42,220 nucleotides of DNA from positions 1 through 42,220 of the forward strand of contig JAGXFS010000124.1 in NCBI GenBank assembly GCA_024637275.1, given 5' to 3'. This stretch comes from Acidimicrobiia bacterium (GTDB taxonomy: Bacteria; Actinomycetota; Acidimicrobiia; Spongiisociales; JAENVV01). Both the position numbers and the translations under genes were made by a program. Below the pieces are notes generated by a model. The model was not told the DNA's origin and made no database searches. It saw nothing but the letters and a program-made list of their open reading frames with translations. Within the stretch, counting starts at the first letter, position 1; each line of letters opens with the position of its first letter. Shown piece after piece: positions 17,402-25,721 of this stretch.

Positions 17402-18481
17402 CTACACCGAGATGAGTCCTTCTTGCTCGGCCTTAACCCGGAAGTCGTGGGGGTTCGAAGCCGATGTCATGGCCGTCTGGAACGAGATCTGACCGGCCTT
17501 GAACAGGCCGAGGATCGATTGATCGAACGTCTGCATGCCATAGAACTCAGACTCGGCGATGACCTCAATAAGGCTGTTGGTTTGAGATGAATCCACGATG
17601 CGGTCGTAAACCCGGCCGTTGTTCGTCATGATCTCAACCGCCGGCACCCGGCCGCCGTCTACTTTCTCAAGCAGCCGCTGGCTTACTACGCCCTTGAGCG
17701 TTGCAGCCAACATGATTCGAACCTGCTGCTGCTGGTAGGGAGGGAAGAAGTCAATGATCCTGCTGACCGACTCGGTCGCGTCAACGGTATGGAGCGTCGA
17801 CAACACCAGGTGACCGGTTTCGGCCGCTTGCAGTGCCGCCTTCACCGTCTCGGCGTCTCGCATCTCGCCAATCAGAATGATGTCGGGGTCCTGACGTAGT
17901 GCCCGACGCAGGGCCTCAGTGAAGTCCTTCGTGTCCATCCCGATTTCGCGCTGGGCGATGATCGAGAGCTTGTCACGGTGCAGGACCTCGATCGGGTCCT
18001 CGATCGTGATGATATTCACCCGACGGGTTCGATTCATGTAGTCGATGATCGATGCGAGCGTGGTGGTCTTTCCTGACCCGGTAGGGCCCGTGACCAGAAG
18101 GAGGCCGCGGGATTCTTGAGACAGCTTCTCCAGAACGGTCGGCAAACCCAATTCTTCGAAGTTCTGGGTCGACGGAAGTACGCGCCGCAGCACCAGGCTC
18201 ACTGAGCCACGCTGGCGATAGACGTTTACGCGGAAACGGCCCAACTCGGCCTTCCCGTATGCGAAGTCGGCCTCGTTCATCTCGCGAAACTCGGATGCGG
18301 CCCGCTGCGTGAAAATCGAATGCGCATACTCCTCGGTGTCGTTGGGGAGAAGCATGGCAAGGCTGGTCGGATGCAGCTCACCGTCAATGCGCATGACGGG
18401 CGGCGATCCAACCTTGAGGTGCAGGTCAGATGCACCCACTTCAATCATTTTTTTCAATAGCTCATCGAGCGAGGCAGACAC
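17402..18481 (-). CDS. pilT: type IV pilus retraction ATPase PilT (359 aa)
   Basis: Hexameric secretion-type ATPase that powers pilus retraction. Residues 1-100 are the PAS-like N-terminal domain (GASDLHLKVGSPPVMRIDGEL). The ATPase core has Walker A GPTGSGKTT (132-140), the Asp box TIEDPIEVLH, Walker B DPDIILIGEMRD (198-209) and His box STLHTVDA. The C-terminal AIRNLIRE-type motif is divergent (DRIVDSSQTNSLIEVIAES), and GMQTFDQSI follows. Start GTG 18481 has a strong GGAGGG upstream. No other pilus genes are in the window, so it is a solitary copy or part of a dispersed system. Confidence 0.93.
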   Translation of the reverse strand: MSASLDELLKKMIEVGASDLHLKVGSPPVMRIDGELHPTSLAMLLPNDTEEYAHSIFTQRAASEFREMNEADFAYGKAELGRFRVNVYRQRGSVSLVLRRVLPSTQNFEELGLPTVLEKLSQESRGLLLVTGPTGSGKTTTLASIIDYMNRTRRVNIITIEDPIEVLHRDKLSIIAQREIGMDTKDFTEALRRALRQDPDIILIGEMRDAETVKAALQAAETGHLVLSTLHTVDATESVSRIIDFFPPYQQQQVRIMLAATLKGVVSQRLLEKVDGGRVPAVEIMTNNGRVYDRIVDSSQTNSLIEVIAESEFYGMQTFDQSILGLFKAGQISFQTAMTSASNPHDFRVKAEQEGLISV

Positions 18482-18535
18482 ACACCCTCCAGGTTCATTT
18501 ACGTACTTGATTCATCGGCCGGTGTGGACCGGTAC

Positions 18536-19555
18536 TTAACCGATCTCCCAAAAAGGACTGAGAGAAGCTGCCGTCAGGTCAATCGCTCGCCAGGCCGCAG
18601 ATGGAGACATAACCCCCTGCTTATCGGCGAATGCAAGTTCTCCGACCGCTCCGTCGATGGTGGCGGTCACCGACGCCTCGATGGCGGCCAGATCGTAACC
18701 ACCCTCCAGGAAATAGATGACCCGACGTTCGGGAGCCAGGCCGGCGATTCGACCAGCCATATCTCCGTAGTCGGATGCCACGAGGGCGCCGTCTGCCAAT
18801 GGATCGTCTCGATGGGCGTCATAGCCGGCTGAAACCAGGATCCAGTGGGGATCGAATTGGCGCACAATGGGTTCGATCAACCGCCCAAACGCTTCCCGAT
18901 AAGCATCCCCGGCAGTCCCGGCGGGGAACGCCAGATTGACGTTGAACCCGGCACCACGGCCGGTTCCTACCTCGTCAACCCAACCGGTACCCGGATAGAA
19001 GGGAAACTCGTGCAGGGAAAGGTAGAGCACGTCAGGGTCCTCGAAAAACAAGTCCTGCGTCCCGTTACCGTGATGGACATCGAAGTCGACGATCGCCACT
19101 CGCTCTCCCGCGTCCGCCAGATGCCGGGCGGTCACGGCGACATTGTTAAAAAGACAGAACCCCATTGCCTGGCTGGCTATCGCGTGATGGCCCGGGGGGC
19201 GCACGGCGAGAAAGGCCAGATCAGCCGCACCGTGTCTGAGGCCGGCAACCGCCTGAATTCCTGCTCCGGCGGCCCGCCTGGCTGCTTCCCAACTGGCCAA
19301 ACCGGCATAGGTGTCGGGATCCAGATAGCCACCTCCTGCCCGGCAGAAGGCCTCAATCGAGTCGACATAGGGAGCTGGATGGACCCTAAGCAAGGCGCCT
19401 CGGTCAACCGGCTCGGCCAACAGGTGATTAAGCTGTACCGAGGCGTTGTCGAGTCCGGCGAGAACCGCTCGAAGCCGGTCGGGCCGTTCCGGATGCTGGC
19501 GGCTCGACGCCTTGTGCTGCCCGAACACCTCGTGGTGGACCAATAAGAGTTCCAT
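18536..19555 (-). CDS. histone deacetylase superfamily amidohydrolase (339 aa)
   Basis: Zinc-dependent deacetylase of the class II HDAC / acetoin utilization (AcuC-like) superfamily; bacterial members remove acetyl groups from proteins, acetylpolyamines or other small molecules. Catalytic His pair H123-H124 (RPPGHHAIA), zinc ligands D159 and H161 (VDFDVHHGNGTQD) and D246 (SAGYDAHRDDP), and the transition-state Tyr Y287 (LEGGYD) are all present. Start ATG 19555 has GGGGGAG directly upstream; the frame runs open further but would overlap the divergent GNAT gene. It lies 54 bp before pilT on the same strand. Confidence 0.92.
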   Translation of the reverse strand: MELLLVHHEVFGQHKASSRQHPERPDRLRAVLAGLDNASVQLNHLLAEPVDRGALLRVHPAPYVDSIEAFCRAGGGYLDPDTYAGLASWEAARRAAGAGIQAVAGLRHGAADLAFLAVRPPGHHAIASQAMGFCLFNNVAVTARHLADAGERVAIVDFDVHHGNGTQDLFFEDPDVLYLSLHEFPFYPGTGWVDEVGTGRGAGFNVNLAFPAGTAGDAYREAFGRLIEPIVRQFDPHWILVSAGYDAHRDDPLADGALVASDYGDMAGRIAGLAPERRVIYFLEGGYDLAAIEASVTATIDGAVGELAFADKQGVMSPSAAWRAIDLTAASLSPFWEIG

Positions 19556-19631
19556 CTCCCCCACTCTGCCATAGTCGGTGCAACCACAACCGCCAGTAGG
19601 ACCATAGAGTATCGCCAACGAAGGAACACCT

Positions 19632-20345
19632 GTGACGATCACGATGCGCGGCAACTGGCCGGGACAATTGACTCTGCGTCGTGGATGGGCCAAAGCGATG
19701 GCCCGACCCTGGAACGACGACTTCCCCGGCGTGCAGCTGCGACTGGTCCGGGGCAGTGCTGACTTCGTAACGGCATGTTCGACCGAACTCGCCGCCGAAT
19801 ACGGCCAGGTTGTTTCGCCGCCGCTTCCATCAACCAACCAGAAGCTGTGGGTCGAAGCCGGCTTCAGACCCTGGCTCTACCTCGACCTCTTTTCGAGAGA
19901 CCTTCACGAGCGGATTGAGCCGCCGTCCGCCTCCATCATCACAGGCGAAGCAACCGACTGGGATGCGGCGATCGCCATCGATCGCCTCTCCTTCGAGACG
20001 ACTTGGCGGCTCGGGGCCACCGGCCTGGCCGAGTCGAGGGAAGCAACTCCTCGCAGTTCGTTTCTGGTCACTCGCATCGACGACGCCGTAGCAGGGTTCA
20101 CGATCGTGGGAGTTTCGGGATCAGTCTCGTACCTACAGCGGGTCGCGGTCCGTCCGGATCTTCAGGGTCGAGGACTTGGCCGGTCTCTGGTCCGGGCATC
20201 GCTCCGGTGGGGACAGAAGCACGGTGCCTCGACCATGCTGTTGAACACCCAACCTGACAATACCGCCGCCGCCGGCCTGTACTTGTCGGAAGGTTTCGTC
20301 CGGCTGGCAAGCGGCCTCGACGTCTTGAAGTTCGAGGCAAGCTAA
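19632..20345 (+). CDS. GNAT N-acetyltransferase, RimI-like C-terminus (237 aa)
   Basis: The C-terminal half (residues about 95-237) is a standard GNAT domain with motif A LQRVAVRPDLQGRGLGRSLV and TQPDNTAAAGLYLSEGF, as in RimI-type protein acetyltransferases. The N-terminal ~90 residues are strand-rich and may be a second, degenerate GNAT-like half. Start is GTG 19632 with AAGGAA upstream. The stop overlaps the next start (TAATG), so it is translationally coupled to the pseudokinase gene, as the head of the sigma-factor operon. Substrate unknown. Confidence 0.82.
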   Translation: MTITMRGNWPGQLTLRRGWAKAMARPWNDDFPGVQLRLVRGSADFVTACSTELAAEYGQVVSPPLPSTNQKLWVEAGFRPWLYLDLFSRDLHERIEPPSASIITGEATDWDAAIAIDRLSFETTWRLGATGLAESREATPRSSFLVTRIDDAVAGFTIVGVSGSVSYLQRVAVRPDLQGRGLGRSLVRASLRWGQKHGASTMLLNTQPDNTAAAGLYLSEGFVRLASGLDVLKFEAS

Positions 20346-21670
20346 TGGCTCCCCTGCTCCCAGACCGGTACCGACTTGAAGTCCGGCTCGGGTCTGATGG
20401 CGACATCGAGGAATGGTTAGCGACCGACCTGCCCCTCGACCGACCGGTGCTGCTCCGCTTCCTCCCGTCAGGGACAAGCCCTGAGCGAGCCGATGACTTC
20501 CTTGCGAGCGTCCGCGCCGCCGCGGGGGTTTCGCACACGCATTGCGCCACGGTGTATGCGGCTGGCAAGCTCGACGATACGACTTACTCGATCAGCGAAT
20601 GGGCTGGTGGGGTATCACTGGCGGATCGGGCACTGGCTCGTGAACCGATTCCCCCGGAGGAACTCCTTCCGAATGCTGCCGGTCTCGCTAGCGCTCTGGC
20701 TGCGCTGCACGCGGCGGGCATCGTCCATGGAGCCATCGACGCCGAATCCATCTTGTTCTCGACAGCGCATCCCGCCAAGATCGCCGGGTTTGGTCGTCCT
20801 CCGAATTGGCGCACCCAAACGGAAGACGTACAAGCGCTCGCCGCCCTCGTCGAAACCACTCTTACGGGGCGCCCCATAGGTGCGGCACTCCCGTCACAGG
20901 TGGTCGATGCCATACCTACGCAGGTCGATCACGCTTTGGAGCTGGGTCGGACCGGCGAGGTCGACGCTCTTCGCCTTGCCGCCTCGCTACGGGCGGCTCC
21001 CCTACTGGCTCCATCCCGGAGAGCCCGGAGTGGGTGGACCTGGAGGTGGTTGGGACCGGCCATCACGCTTTTTGTGATCGCCAGCCTCCTCGTGGCGCTC
21101 GGCGCCAACCTCACACGCCAGAGCCGCAGCAACGTCACGATCGGCTCACCGGCAGGCAACACCAGCGTGGCCGATCCGACCGTCGCTGGGCCGGCTGCCA
21201 CCGATGGAACCACAACCGACACTGTCCCCGAGAGTTCGTTGCTGGTCGCCGAGACCGTCAGTGCGGCGGCCTATGACCCCTTCGGAACCGACGGCGAACA
21301 TGACGAGCTGGCAGATCAGGCCATCGACGGCGACTTCGGCACATCGTGGAAGACCGAGAGCTACAACTCGCCGCTTCCACGACTCAAGGACGGGGTGGGA
21401 CTGCAGGTCGTCGTGAGGGGGCCGGTTACGGCCGTCGAGATAACCGGCGCGCGCGACGGAACCGTGTTCGAGCTTTACTGGGCGCCAGTCCCTGCCGAGA
21501 AATTCGCCGACTGGACCCGTGTGGCCGAAGGCACGATTCGAGGGGGAAATGCCGACGTCTCAGTCCCTCCGACCGATGGTGGCGTTTGGCTGGTCTGGTT
21601 CACCGATCTCCCGGCCACGACCGAGGGTACCTACACGGGGGCGATCTCGGAAGTACGATTCCGTTCATGA
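20345..21670 (+). CDS. membrane-anchored pseudokinase with extracellular discoidin-like domain (MviN C-terminal half-like, 441 aa)
   Basis: Order: protein-kinase-like domain (1-220), one membrane segment (about 235-255, AITLFVIASLLVALGANL), a Thr/Ser-rich linker, and a beta-rich extracellular domain (about 290-441) resembling F5/8-type or galactose-binding modules (AIDGDFGTSWKTES). All catalytic residues are lost: the VAIK lysine is R38, HRD is H128-G129-A130, the loop Lys and Asn are D132 and S135, DFG is G148-F149-G150, and the glycine loop is degenerate. In Mycobacterium the same pseudokinase-TM-carbohydrate-binding tail is fused to the MurJ flippase in MviN, directly upstream of sigM. Here no flippase part is present. 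Its stop overlaps the sigma factor start (ATGA). Confidence 0.82.
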   Translation: MAPLLPDRYRLEVRLGSDGDIEEWLATDLPLDRPVLLRFLPSGTSPERADDFLASVRAAAGVSHTHCATVYAAGKLDDTTYSISEWAGGVSLADRALAREPIPPEELLPNAAGLASALAALHAAGIVHGAIDAESILFSTAHPAKIAGFGRPPNWRTQTEDVQALAALVETTLTGRPIGAALPSQVVDAIPTQVDHALELGRTGEVDALRLAASLRAAPLLAPSRRARSGWTWRWLGPAITLFVIASLLVALGANLTRQSRSNVTIGSPAGNTSVADPTVAGPAATDGTTTDTVPESSLLVAETVSAAAYDPFGTDGEHDELADQAIDGDFGTSWKTESYNSPLPRLKDGVGLQVVVRGPVTAVEITGARDGTVFELYWAPVPAEKFADWTRVAEGTIRGGNADVSVPPTDGGVWLVWFTDLPATTEGTYTGAISEVRFRS

Positions 21671-22251
21671 CGGCCTCCCGAGCAGACGAAGACAGCCTGC
21701 TCGTCGCACAATTCCTCGACGGCAGCCTGCAGGCATTCAACGAGCTGATGGCCGCCCACGAAGATCGGGTGTTCGGTATTTGCTTGCGGATTATGCGCGA
21801 CCGGGAAGCCGCCTTGGACGCCGCGCAGGAAACGTTCCTCACGGTGTATCGAAAAGCCGGAAAGTTCACGGGTGAATCCGCCTTTTCCACGTGGTTGTTC
21901 CGGGTCGCTACCAACACTTGTTACGACCAGCTGCGGAAGATCAAACGGCGCTCTGCCGGCCCTCTTCCCGACGCCACCGATCCGGCTGATCCACAATCAG
22001 ACATGGCGTTCCTAGCGGTCGAGCTCCGCCCCGACTTGCAGCGTGCGCTGGCCACCTTGGCGCCGGAGTTTCACAAGGCCATCGTCCTGGCTGACATGGA
22101 AGGGCTCCCTTTGCAACAGGTCGCTGAGGTGCTGGGGGTGCCGGTCGGCACGATCAAGTCGCGAGTATTCCGCGCTCGAAGACAACTGGCCGAAGCTTTG
22201 CGGAACCAAACAACCGACTCGGAACGTCGTAACGGTGATAACGATGCATGA
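21667..22251 (+). CDS. sigM: ECF-type RNA polymerase sigma factor (SigM position, 194 aa)
   Basis: Start ATG 21667 overlaps the pseudokinase stop. Region 2 spans about residues 20-90 (FNELMAAHEDRVFGICL, DAAQETFLTVYRKAGKF, FSTWLFRVATNTCYDQLRK) and region 4 about 120-185 (LPLQQVAEVLGVPVGTIKSRVFRAR), linked by an acidic Pro-rich spacer. The length and two-domain layout are those of ECF sigma factors. The name rests on position: an ECF gene between the MviN tail and an anti-sigma gene followed by trxB-trxA is the mycobacterial sigM locus. SigM-type factors respond to envelope or redox stress. Confidence 0.93.
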   Translation: MTASRADEDSLLVAQFLDGSLQAFNELMAAHEDRVFGICLRIMRDREAALDAAQETFLTVYRKAGKFTGESAFSTWLFRVATNTCYDQLRKIKRRSAGPLPDATDPADPQSDMAFLAVELRPDLQRALATLAPEFHKAIVLADMEGLPLQQVAEVLGVPVGTIKSRVFRARRQLAEALRNQTTDSERRNGDNDA

Positions 22252-23077
22252 CCATGACCTCGACCTCGTCGCCGCGTATGCGGAAGGAAGCGCTTCCAGC
22301 GCCGAAGCCGAACGCGCCCGCGAGTGGATAGCCTCCTGCGAAGTCTGTTCACAAGAGTTCAATTATCAGGAACTGGCCCTGGCGTCGCTCGGCGATGTTG
22401 AACCGGTCGTTCTCTCTGATATCGAACGGGCCCTTCTCCACCGACGAGTACGGGACTCGATTGCCAGCGACGAGCTCGCCAACGTTCCCGAACCCCGCCC
22501 GGCACCGAAGTCCGGCAGGTGGCTGAAGGTGTTAACCGGTTCGGCAGCTGCGGTGCTCGTGTTGGTGGTGGGTTTCGGAGTGGTCATTCCGTCGTTCACC
22601 GGATCCGACGGAGCCGCCGACTTCGCGGCCGTGACAGCCGATACCATCGCCGAGGCCGCCCAGGCACCCTCTAGCGCCGCGCTCACCGCCAACGACGACA
22701 CCTCAATGGCGGCAGACGCGGCTGGCATTGATGAAATGGCCATCTCTCCACCGGTCCAGGCGCTTGGAGATCTCACCCTCGAAGACCTGACCGCCATGGC
22801 AGCTCCCATTGAAATGTTTGATGCAACAGACGCAACGGTCACCGCCTTCGAAGAAGCGCCTCGCGACGCTCCGCTACCAGCCGATCGGATGGCGTACAAC
22901 AGCGCGATTGAAGAACCGCTCACCTGTCGGGACGAGGGCCTCACCCTTCTCGACGGCGACGTACTTTGGCTGGGGATCGCCACACTGGACGGACAAATCA
23001 TCGAGCTCTATCGCTCCGAGCCCATGCTCCTGGCGTTGGAAGCCGGAACATGCACGATCGTCTTCCCGACCGAATAA
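22244..23077 (+). CDS. anti-sigma factor, single-pass membrane protein (277 aa)
   Basis: Start ATG 22244 overlaps the sigma gene by 8 bp. The N-terminal ~40 residues resemble the zinc-binding anti-sigma domain (HDHDLDLVAAYAEGSASSAE, then SCEVCSQEF), but the usual H-x3-C-x2-C reads W-x3-C-x2-C, so the His ligand is missing. A membrane segment lies at about residues 95-115 (AAAVLVLVVGFGVVIPSF). The exterior part is Ala/Asp-rich, and the last ~50 residues form a compact domain with two Cys (LTCRDEGL, AGTCTIVFP). It probably tethers the sigma factor to the membrane; signal unknown. Confidence 0.82.
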   Translation: MHDHDLDLVAAYAEGSASSAEAERAREWIASCEVCSQEFNYQELALASLGDVEPVVLSDIERALLHRRVRDSIASDELANVPEPRPAPKSGRWLKVLTGSAAAVLVLVVGFGVVIPSFTGSDGAADFAAVTADTIAEAAQAPSSAALTANDDTSMAADAAGIDEMAISPPVQALGDLTLEDLTAMAAPIEMFDATDATVTAFEEAPRDAPLPADRMAYNSAIEEPLTCRDEGLTLLDGDVLWLGIATLDGQIIELYRSEPMLLALEAGTCTIVFPTE

Positions 23078-23112
23078 GGCCTCGCCCCACTCCTGGCTAG
23101 TCTGTTTTCTAC

Positions 23113-23403
23113 ATGGATCAGTTCGCAGACAAATTCGCCGATTTCCTCGAAACGCAGGCACAGAAGGTTCGTTCGCTGACCGTCGATCGACTCGACCGGC
23201 TCAACATCGTCGTCGCGCTGGGAATCATCGCGGCTGTCCTGACGTTTGTTGCCCTAACGCTCCTTTCGATTGCATTGTTCAGAATTGTCGCGACCTATGT
23301 GACCTCCCCCGGGGCCTACGCGATATTTGGGGGAATCTTCGTCATCGCCGGAGCGTTCGCATGGACACGACGTAAACCCAAACAGGAAACGGACAATGGC
23401 TGA
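23113..23403 (+). CDS. small two-helix membrane protein (96 aa)
   Basis: Not recognised by function. An amphipathic N-terminal ~30 residues ([19 protein letters not shown]) precedes two membrane helices, [20 protein letters not shown] and [20 protein letters not shown], separated by a short loop, and a basic tail. The layout resembles small phage-holin-superfamily-III-like or SigM-locus membrane proteins. Its stop codon overlaps trxB (start 23396) by 8 bp, so it is likely translated together with the thioredoxin system. Confidence 0.75.
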   Translation: MDQFADKFADFLETQAQKVRSLTVDRLDRLNIVVALGIIAAVLTFVALTLLSIALFRIVATYVTSPGAYAIFGGIFVIAGAFAWTRRKPKQETDNG

Positions 23404-24313
23404 AGACCTCATCATCATCGGATCCGGCCCGGCCGGATACACCGCCGGCCTCTACGCGGCCCGAGCCGACCTAGACCCGCTGCTCTTCGAAGGTAGCCAG
23501 CGCGGCGGGCAGCTCATGATTACGACCGACGTCGAGAATTACCCCGGCTTCCCTGACGGAATCATGGGACCGGACCTCATGGAGAACTTCCGCAAGCAGA
23601 CCGAGCGATTCGGTACCCGACTCATGACCTCCGATATCACCAAGGTCGACTTCTCACAACGGCCTTTCAAGGTATGGGAAGGCACCGAAGAGTACGAGGC
23701 GAACGCGATCATTGTTGCTACTGGCGCATCGGCCAAGTGGCTCGGTATTCCCGGCGAAGAGCGCCTCACCGGACGCGGGGTTAGTGCCTGTGCCACCTGC
23801 GACGGATTCTTCTTCCGTGACAAGGAACTGGTCGTAATTGGTGGTGGAGACTCGGCGATGGAAGAAGCGCTTTTCCTCACGAAATTCGCCAGCAAAGTCA
23901 CCGTCGTGCACCGACGCGACGAATTTCGTGCCAGCCGAATCATGGCGACGCGAGTGCTGGAGCATCCGAAAGTCGAGGTGCTCTGGAACACGTCGGTTAC
24001 CGAGGTACTCGGCGAAGACTCGGTCACCGGCGTTACGCTCGCCGATGCTCAAACCGGTGAAACCCGTCACTTCGCAACCGACGGCGTGTTCGTCGCGATC
24101 GGGCACAAACCGAACACGGATATCTTTCTCGACCAACTGGTCCTCGACGAGGCCGGGTACATCATCATCGACGACAAAACCACGGCAACGTCGGTCGAAG
24201 GGGTCTTCGCTGCCGGAGACGTCGCCGACCATGTCTATCGACAAGCCATCACCGCGGCCGGGACCGGCTGCCAGGCTGCGATCGACGCCGAACGATGGCT
24301 AGCTGAGCAATAG
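23396..24313 (+). CDS. trxB: thioredoxin reductase (305 aa)
   Basis: NADPH-dependent flavoenzyme that reduces thioredoxin. FAD site [15 protein letters not shown] at the start, redox pair C132 and C135 in [13 protein letters not shown] site [16 protein letters not shown], and the C-terminal FAD segment [16 protein letters not shown]. The start is ATG 23396, as the product begins [14 protein letters not shown] like the family; longer frames overlap the preceding gene. Nine bases separate it from trxA in the same transcript. Confidence 0.97.
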   Translation: MAEDLIIIGSGPAGYTAGLYAARADLDPLLFEGSQRGGQLMITTDVENYPGFPDGIMGPDLMENFRKQTERFGTRLMTSDITKVDFSQRPFKVWEGTEEYEANAIIVATGASAKWLGIPGEERLTGRGVSACATCDGFFFRDKELVVIGGGDSAMEEALFLTKFASKVTVVHRRDEFRASRIMATRVLEHPKVEVLWNTSVTEVLGEDSVTGVTLADAQTGETRHFATDGVFVAIGHKPNTDIFLDQLVLDEAGYIIIDDKTTATSVEGVFAAGDVADHVYRQAITAAGTGCQAAIDAERWLAEQ

Positions 24314-24321
24314 GAGCACTA

Positions 24322-24648
24322 ATGAGTGAAAACATGGAAAACCTGACGGACGCAACCTTCGACGGTGCGATCGGATCCGGGCAACCTGTCCTGGTCGACT
24401 TCTGGGCGGAGTGGTGCGGTCCGTGCAAAGCAATCGCTCCGGTGCTTGACGCCATTGCAAGTGAGTACGCGGGCAAGATCACCATTGCCAAGCTGAATAT
24501 CGACGACAACCCCCAAAGCACCGCCAAGAGCGATGTCATGAGCATCCCGACGATGATCGTGTTCAAGGATGGCGTCGAACAAAAGCGTATTGTCGGCGCC
24601 CGCCGCAAAGACGACATGGTCAAAGAACTCGCCGATTTCATCGGATAG
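24322..24648 (+). CDS. trxA: thioredoxin (108 aa)
   Basis: Small dithiol oxidoreductase. Active site WCGPC with cysteines 32 and 35 ([16 protein letters not shown]), cis-proline loop [10 protein letters not shown], and standard length. A ribosome binding site AGGAG lies 6 bases before ATG 24322. It is the electron acceptor for the adjacent TrxB. Confidence 0.98.
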   Translation: MSENMENLTDATFDGAIGSGQPVLVDFWAEWCGPCKAIAPVLDAIASEYAGKITIAKLNIDDNPQSTAKSDVMSIPTMIVFKDGVEQKRIVGARRKDDMVKELADFIG

Positions 24649-24743
24649 AAACGGGCTCTCGTGCGGCTGATTGTGGTGGCCGCCCAGCAAGCAGACGGCC
24701 GGGTTGCCGATCTACCATCCGCATGTCTCACACAAGGAGCCTG

Positions 24744-25715
24744 ATGCGCCTCTACCGGCAGGGCGATTCGGGGGAAGCAGTCCGCGATATCCAGCAACGG
24801 CTGACCGGGCTCGGCTTTGACTTCGCTCCCGACCCGCCAGGAGAGTACCTTGACGGCACCGCTCAGGCTGTCAAAAATTTCCAGACCGCCCGTGGCCTGG
24901 ATCTCGATGGCATCGTCGGCTCTGACACCTGGCGGAGCCTCTATGAGGCCAGCTACCAACTCGGCGATCGTATCCTCTACCGCCGCAGCCCGATGCTGCG
25001 GGGCGACGACGTCGAGGAGCTCCAGCGACGCCTCAACGACCTCGGATTCGACGCCGACAAGGTCGACGGTGTTTTCGGGCCGCACACCCATCAAGCCCTG
25101 CTGGACTTCCAATCCAACCGAGGCGTGGCCGAAGACGGCGTGGCCGGTCCGCTCGTGGTTCGCGAACTGACTGCCATCCGACGGGGTGCCCCCCAAGCGG
25201 GTCGGGAGCGGATTCGAGAACGAGAATGGTTGCGAGCTCTACCGACCACGTTGGTCGGCGCGCGGATCTTCATCGACCCGGCTGCCCAAGAAGGTCCGGC
25301 TGCCGACGAACTTTGGCGACTCGCCACCAGCCTGGCCACTTATTTCCAGAAATTAGGTGCCTCTCCCCTGCTTTCTCGCAGCGTCGACGTGTACCCCCCG
25401 GCTCCTATAAGGGCACGCCGGGCGAACCGATTAGGAGCGCACCTAAGCGTCTGTCTCGCCAACGCAGACCAGGACCCCGAATGTGTCTATTTCTTCGAGT
25501 CTGACCTGGCCCGATCTGAAGCGGGCAGCCTGCTGGCCGAATGTGTCGCCAACCGTCTAGGCCTCCCAACGGGGGGTCGGGCGTCGGCGATGCTACGAGG
25601 GACTCGATCGCCGGCGATCGTCACTTCTGCTGCCCTCGACGAGAAGGCAGCAGAGACTATCGGGCAGGGGGTCGTCGATTTCTTCGCATGCGCTGCCGAA
25701 CAATTCGGCGCGTAA
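24744..25715 (+). CDS. cwlM: CwlM-like peptidoglycan-binding pseudoamidase (323 aa)
   Basis: The start is ATG 24744, preceded by AAGGAG; an ATG at 24723 is less likely. Two peptidoglycan-binding repeats (about 8-68 and 86-142; VRDIQQRLTGLGF, VEELQRRLNDLGF) precede an Amidase_3-like domain (about 172-320). The order and position after trxA match CwlM, an essential non-enzymatic regulator of MurA in mycobacteria. The amidase motifs are dead here: DPGHGG reads D178-PAAQEG, the S-L-H-x-N position reads CLANAD, with Leu238 for His, and the catalytic Glu in the PAVLVE block is Ser295 (PAIVTS). There is no signal peptide, so it should be cytosolic. It ends 6 bp from convergent parB. Confidence 0.88.
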   Translation: MRLYRQGDSGEAVRDIQQRLTGLGFDFAPDPPGEYLDGTAQAVKNFQTARGLDLDGIVGSDTWRSLYEASYQLGDRILYRRSPMLRGDDVEELQRRLNDLGFDADKVDGVFGPHTHQALLDFQSNRGVAEDGVAGPLVVRELTAIRRGAPQAGRERIREREWLRALPTTLVGARIFIDPAAQEGPAADELWRLATSLATYFQKLGASPLLSRSVDVYPPAPIRARRANRLGAHLSVCLANADQDPECVYFFESDLARSEAGSLLAECVANRLGLPTGGRASAMLRGTRSPAIVTSAALDEKAAETIGQGVVDFFACAAEQFGA

Positions 25716-25721
25716 CGCCAG

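Noticed and set aside
19556-19837. Upstream extension of the HDAC-family gene
   Set aside because: It would overlap the divergent GNAT gene, and the ATG at 19555 has a strong GGGGGAG site and the usual family start.
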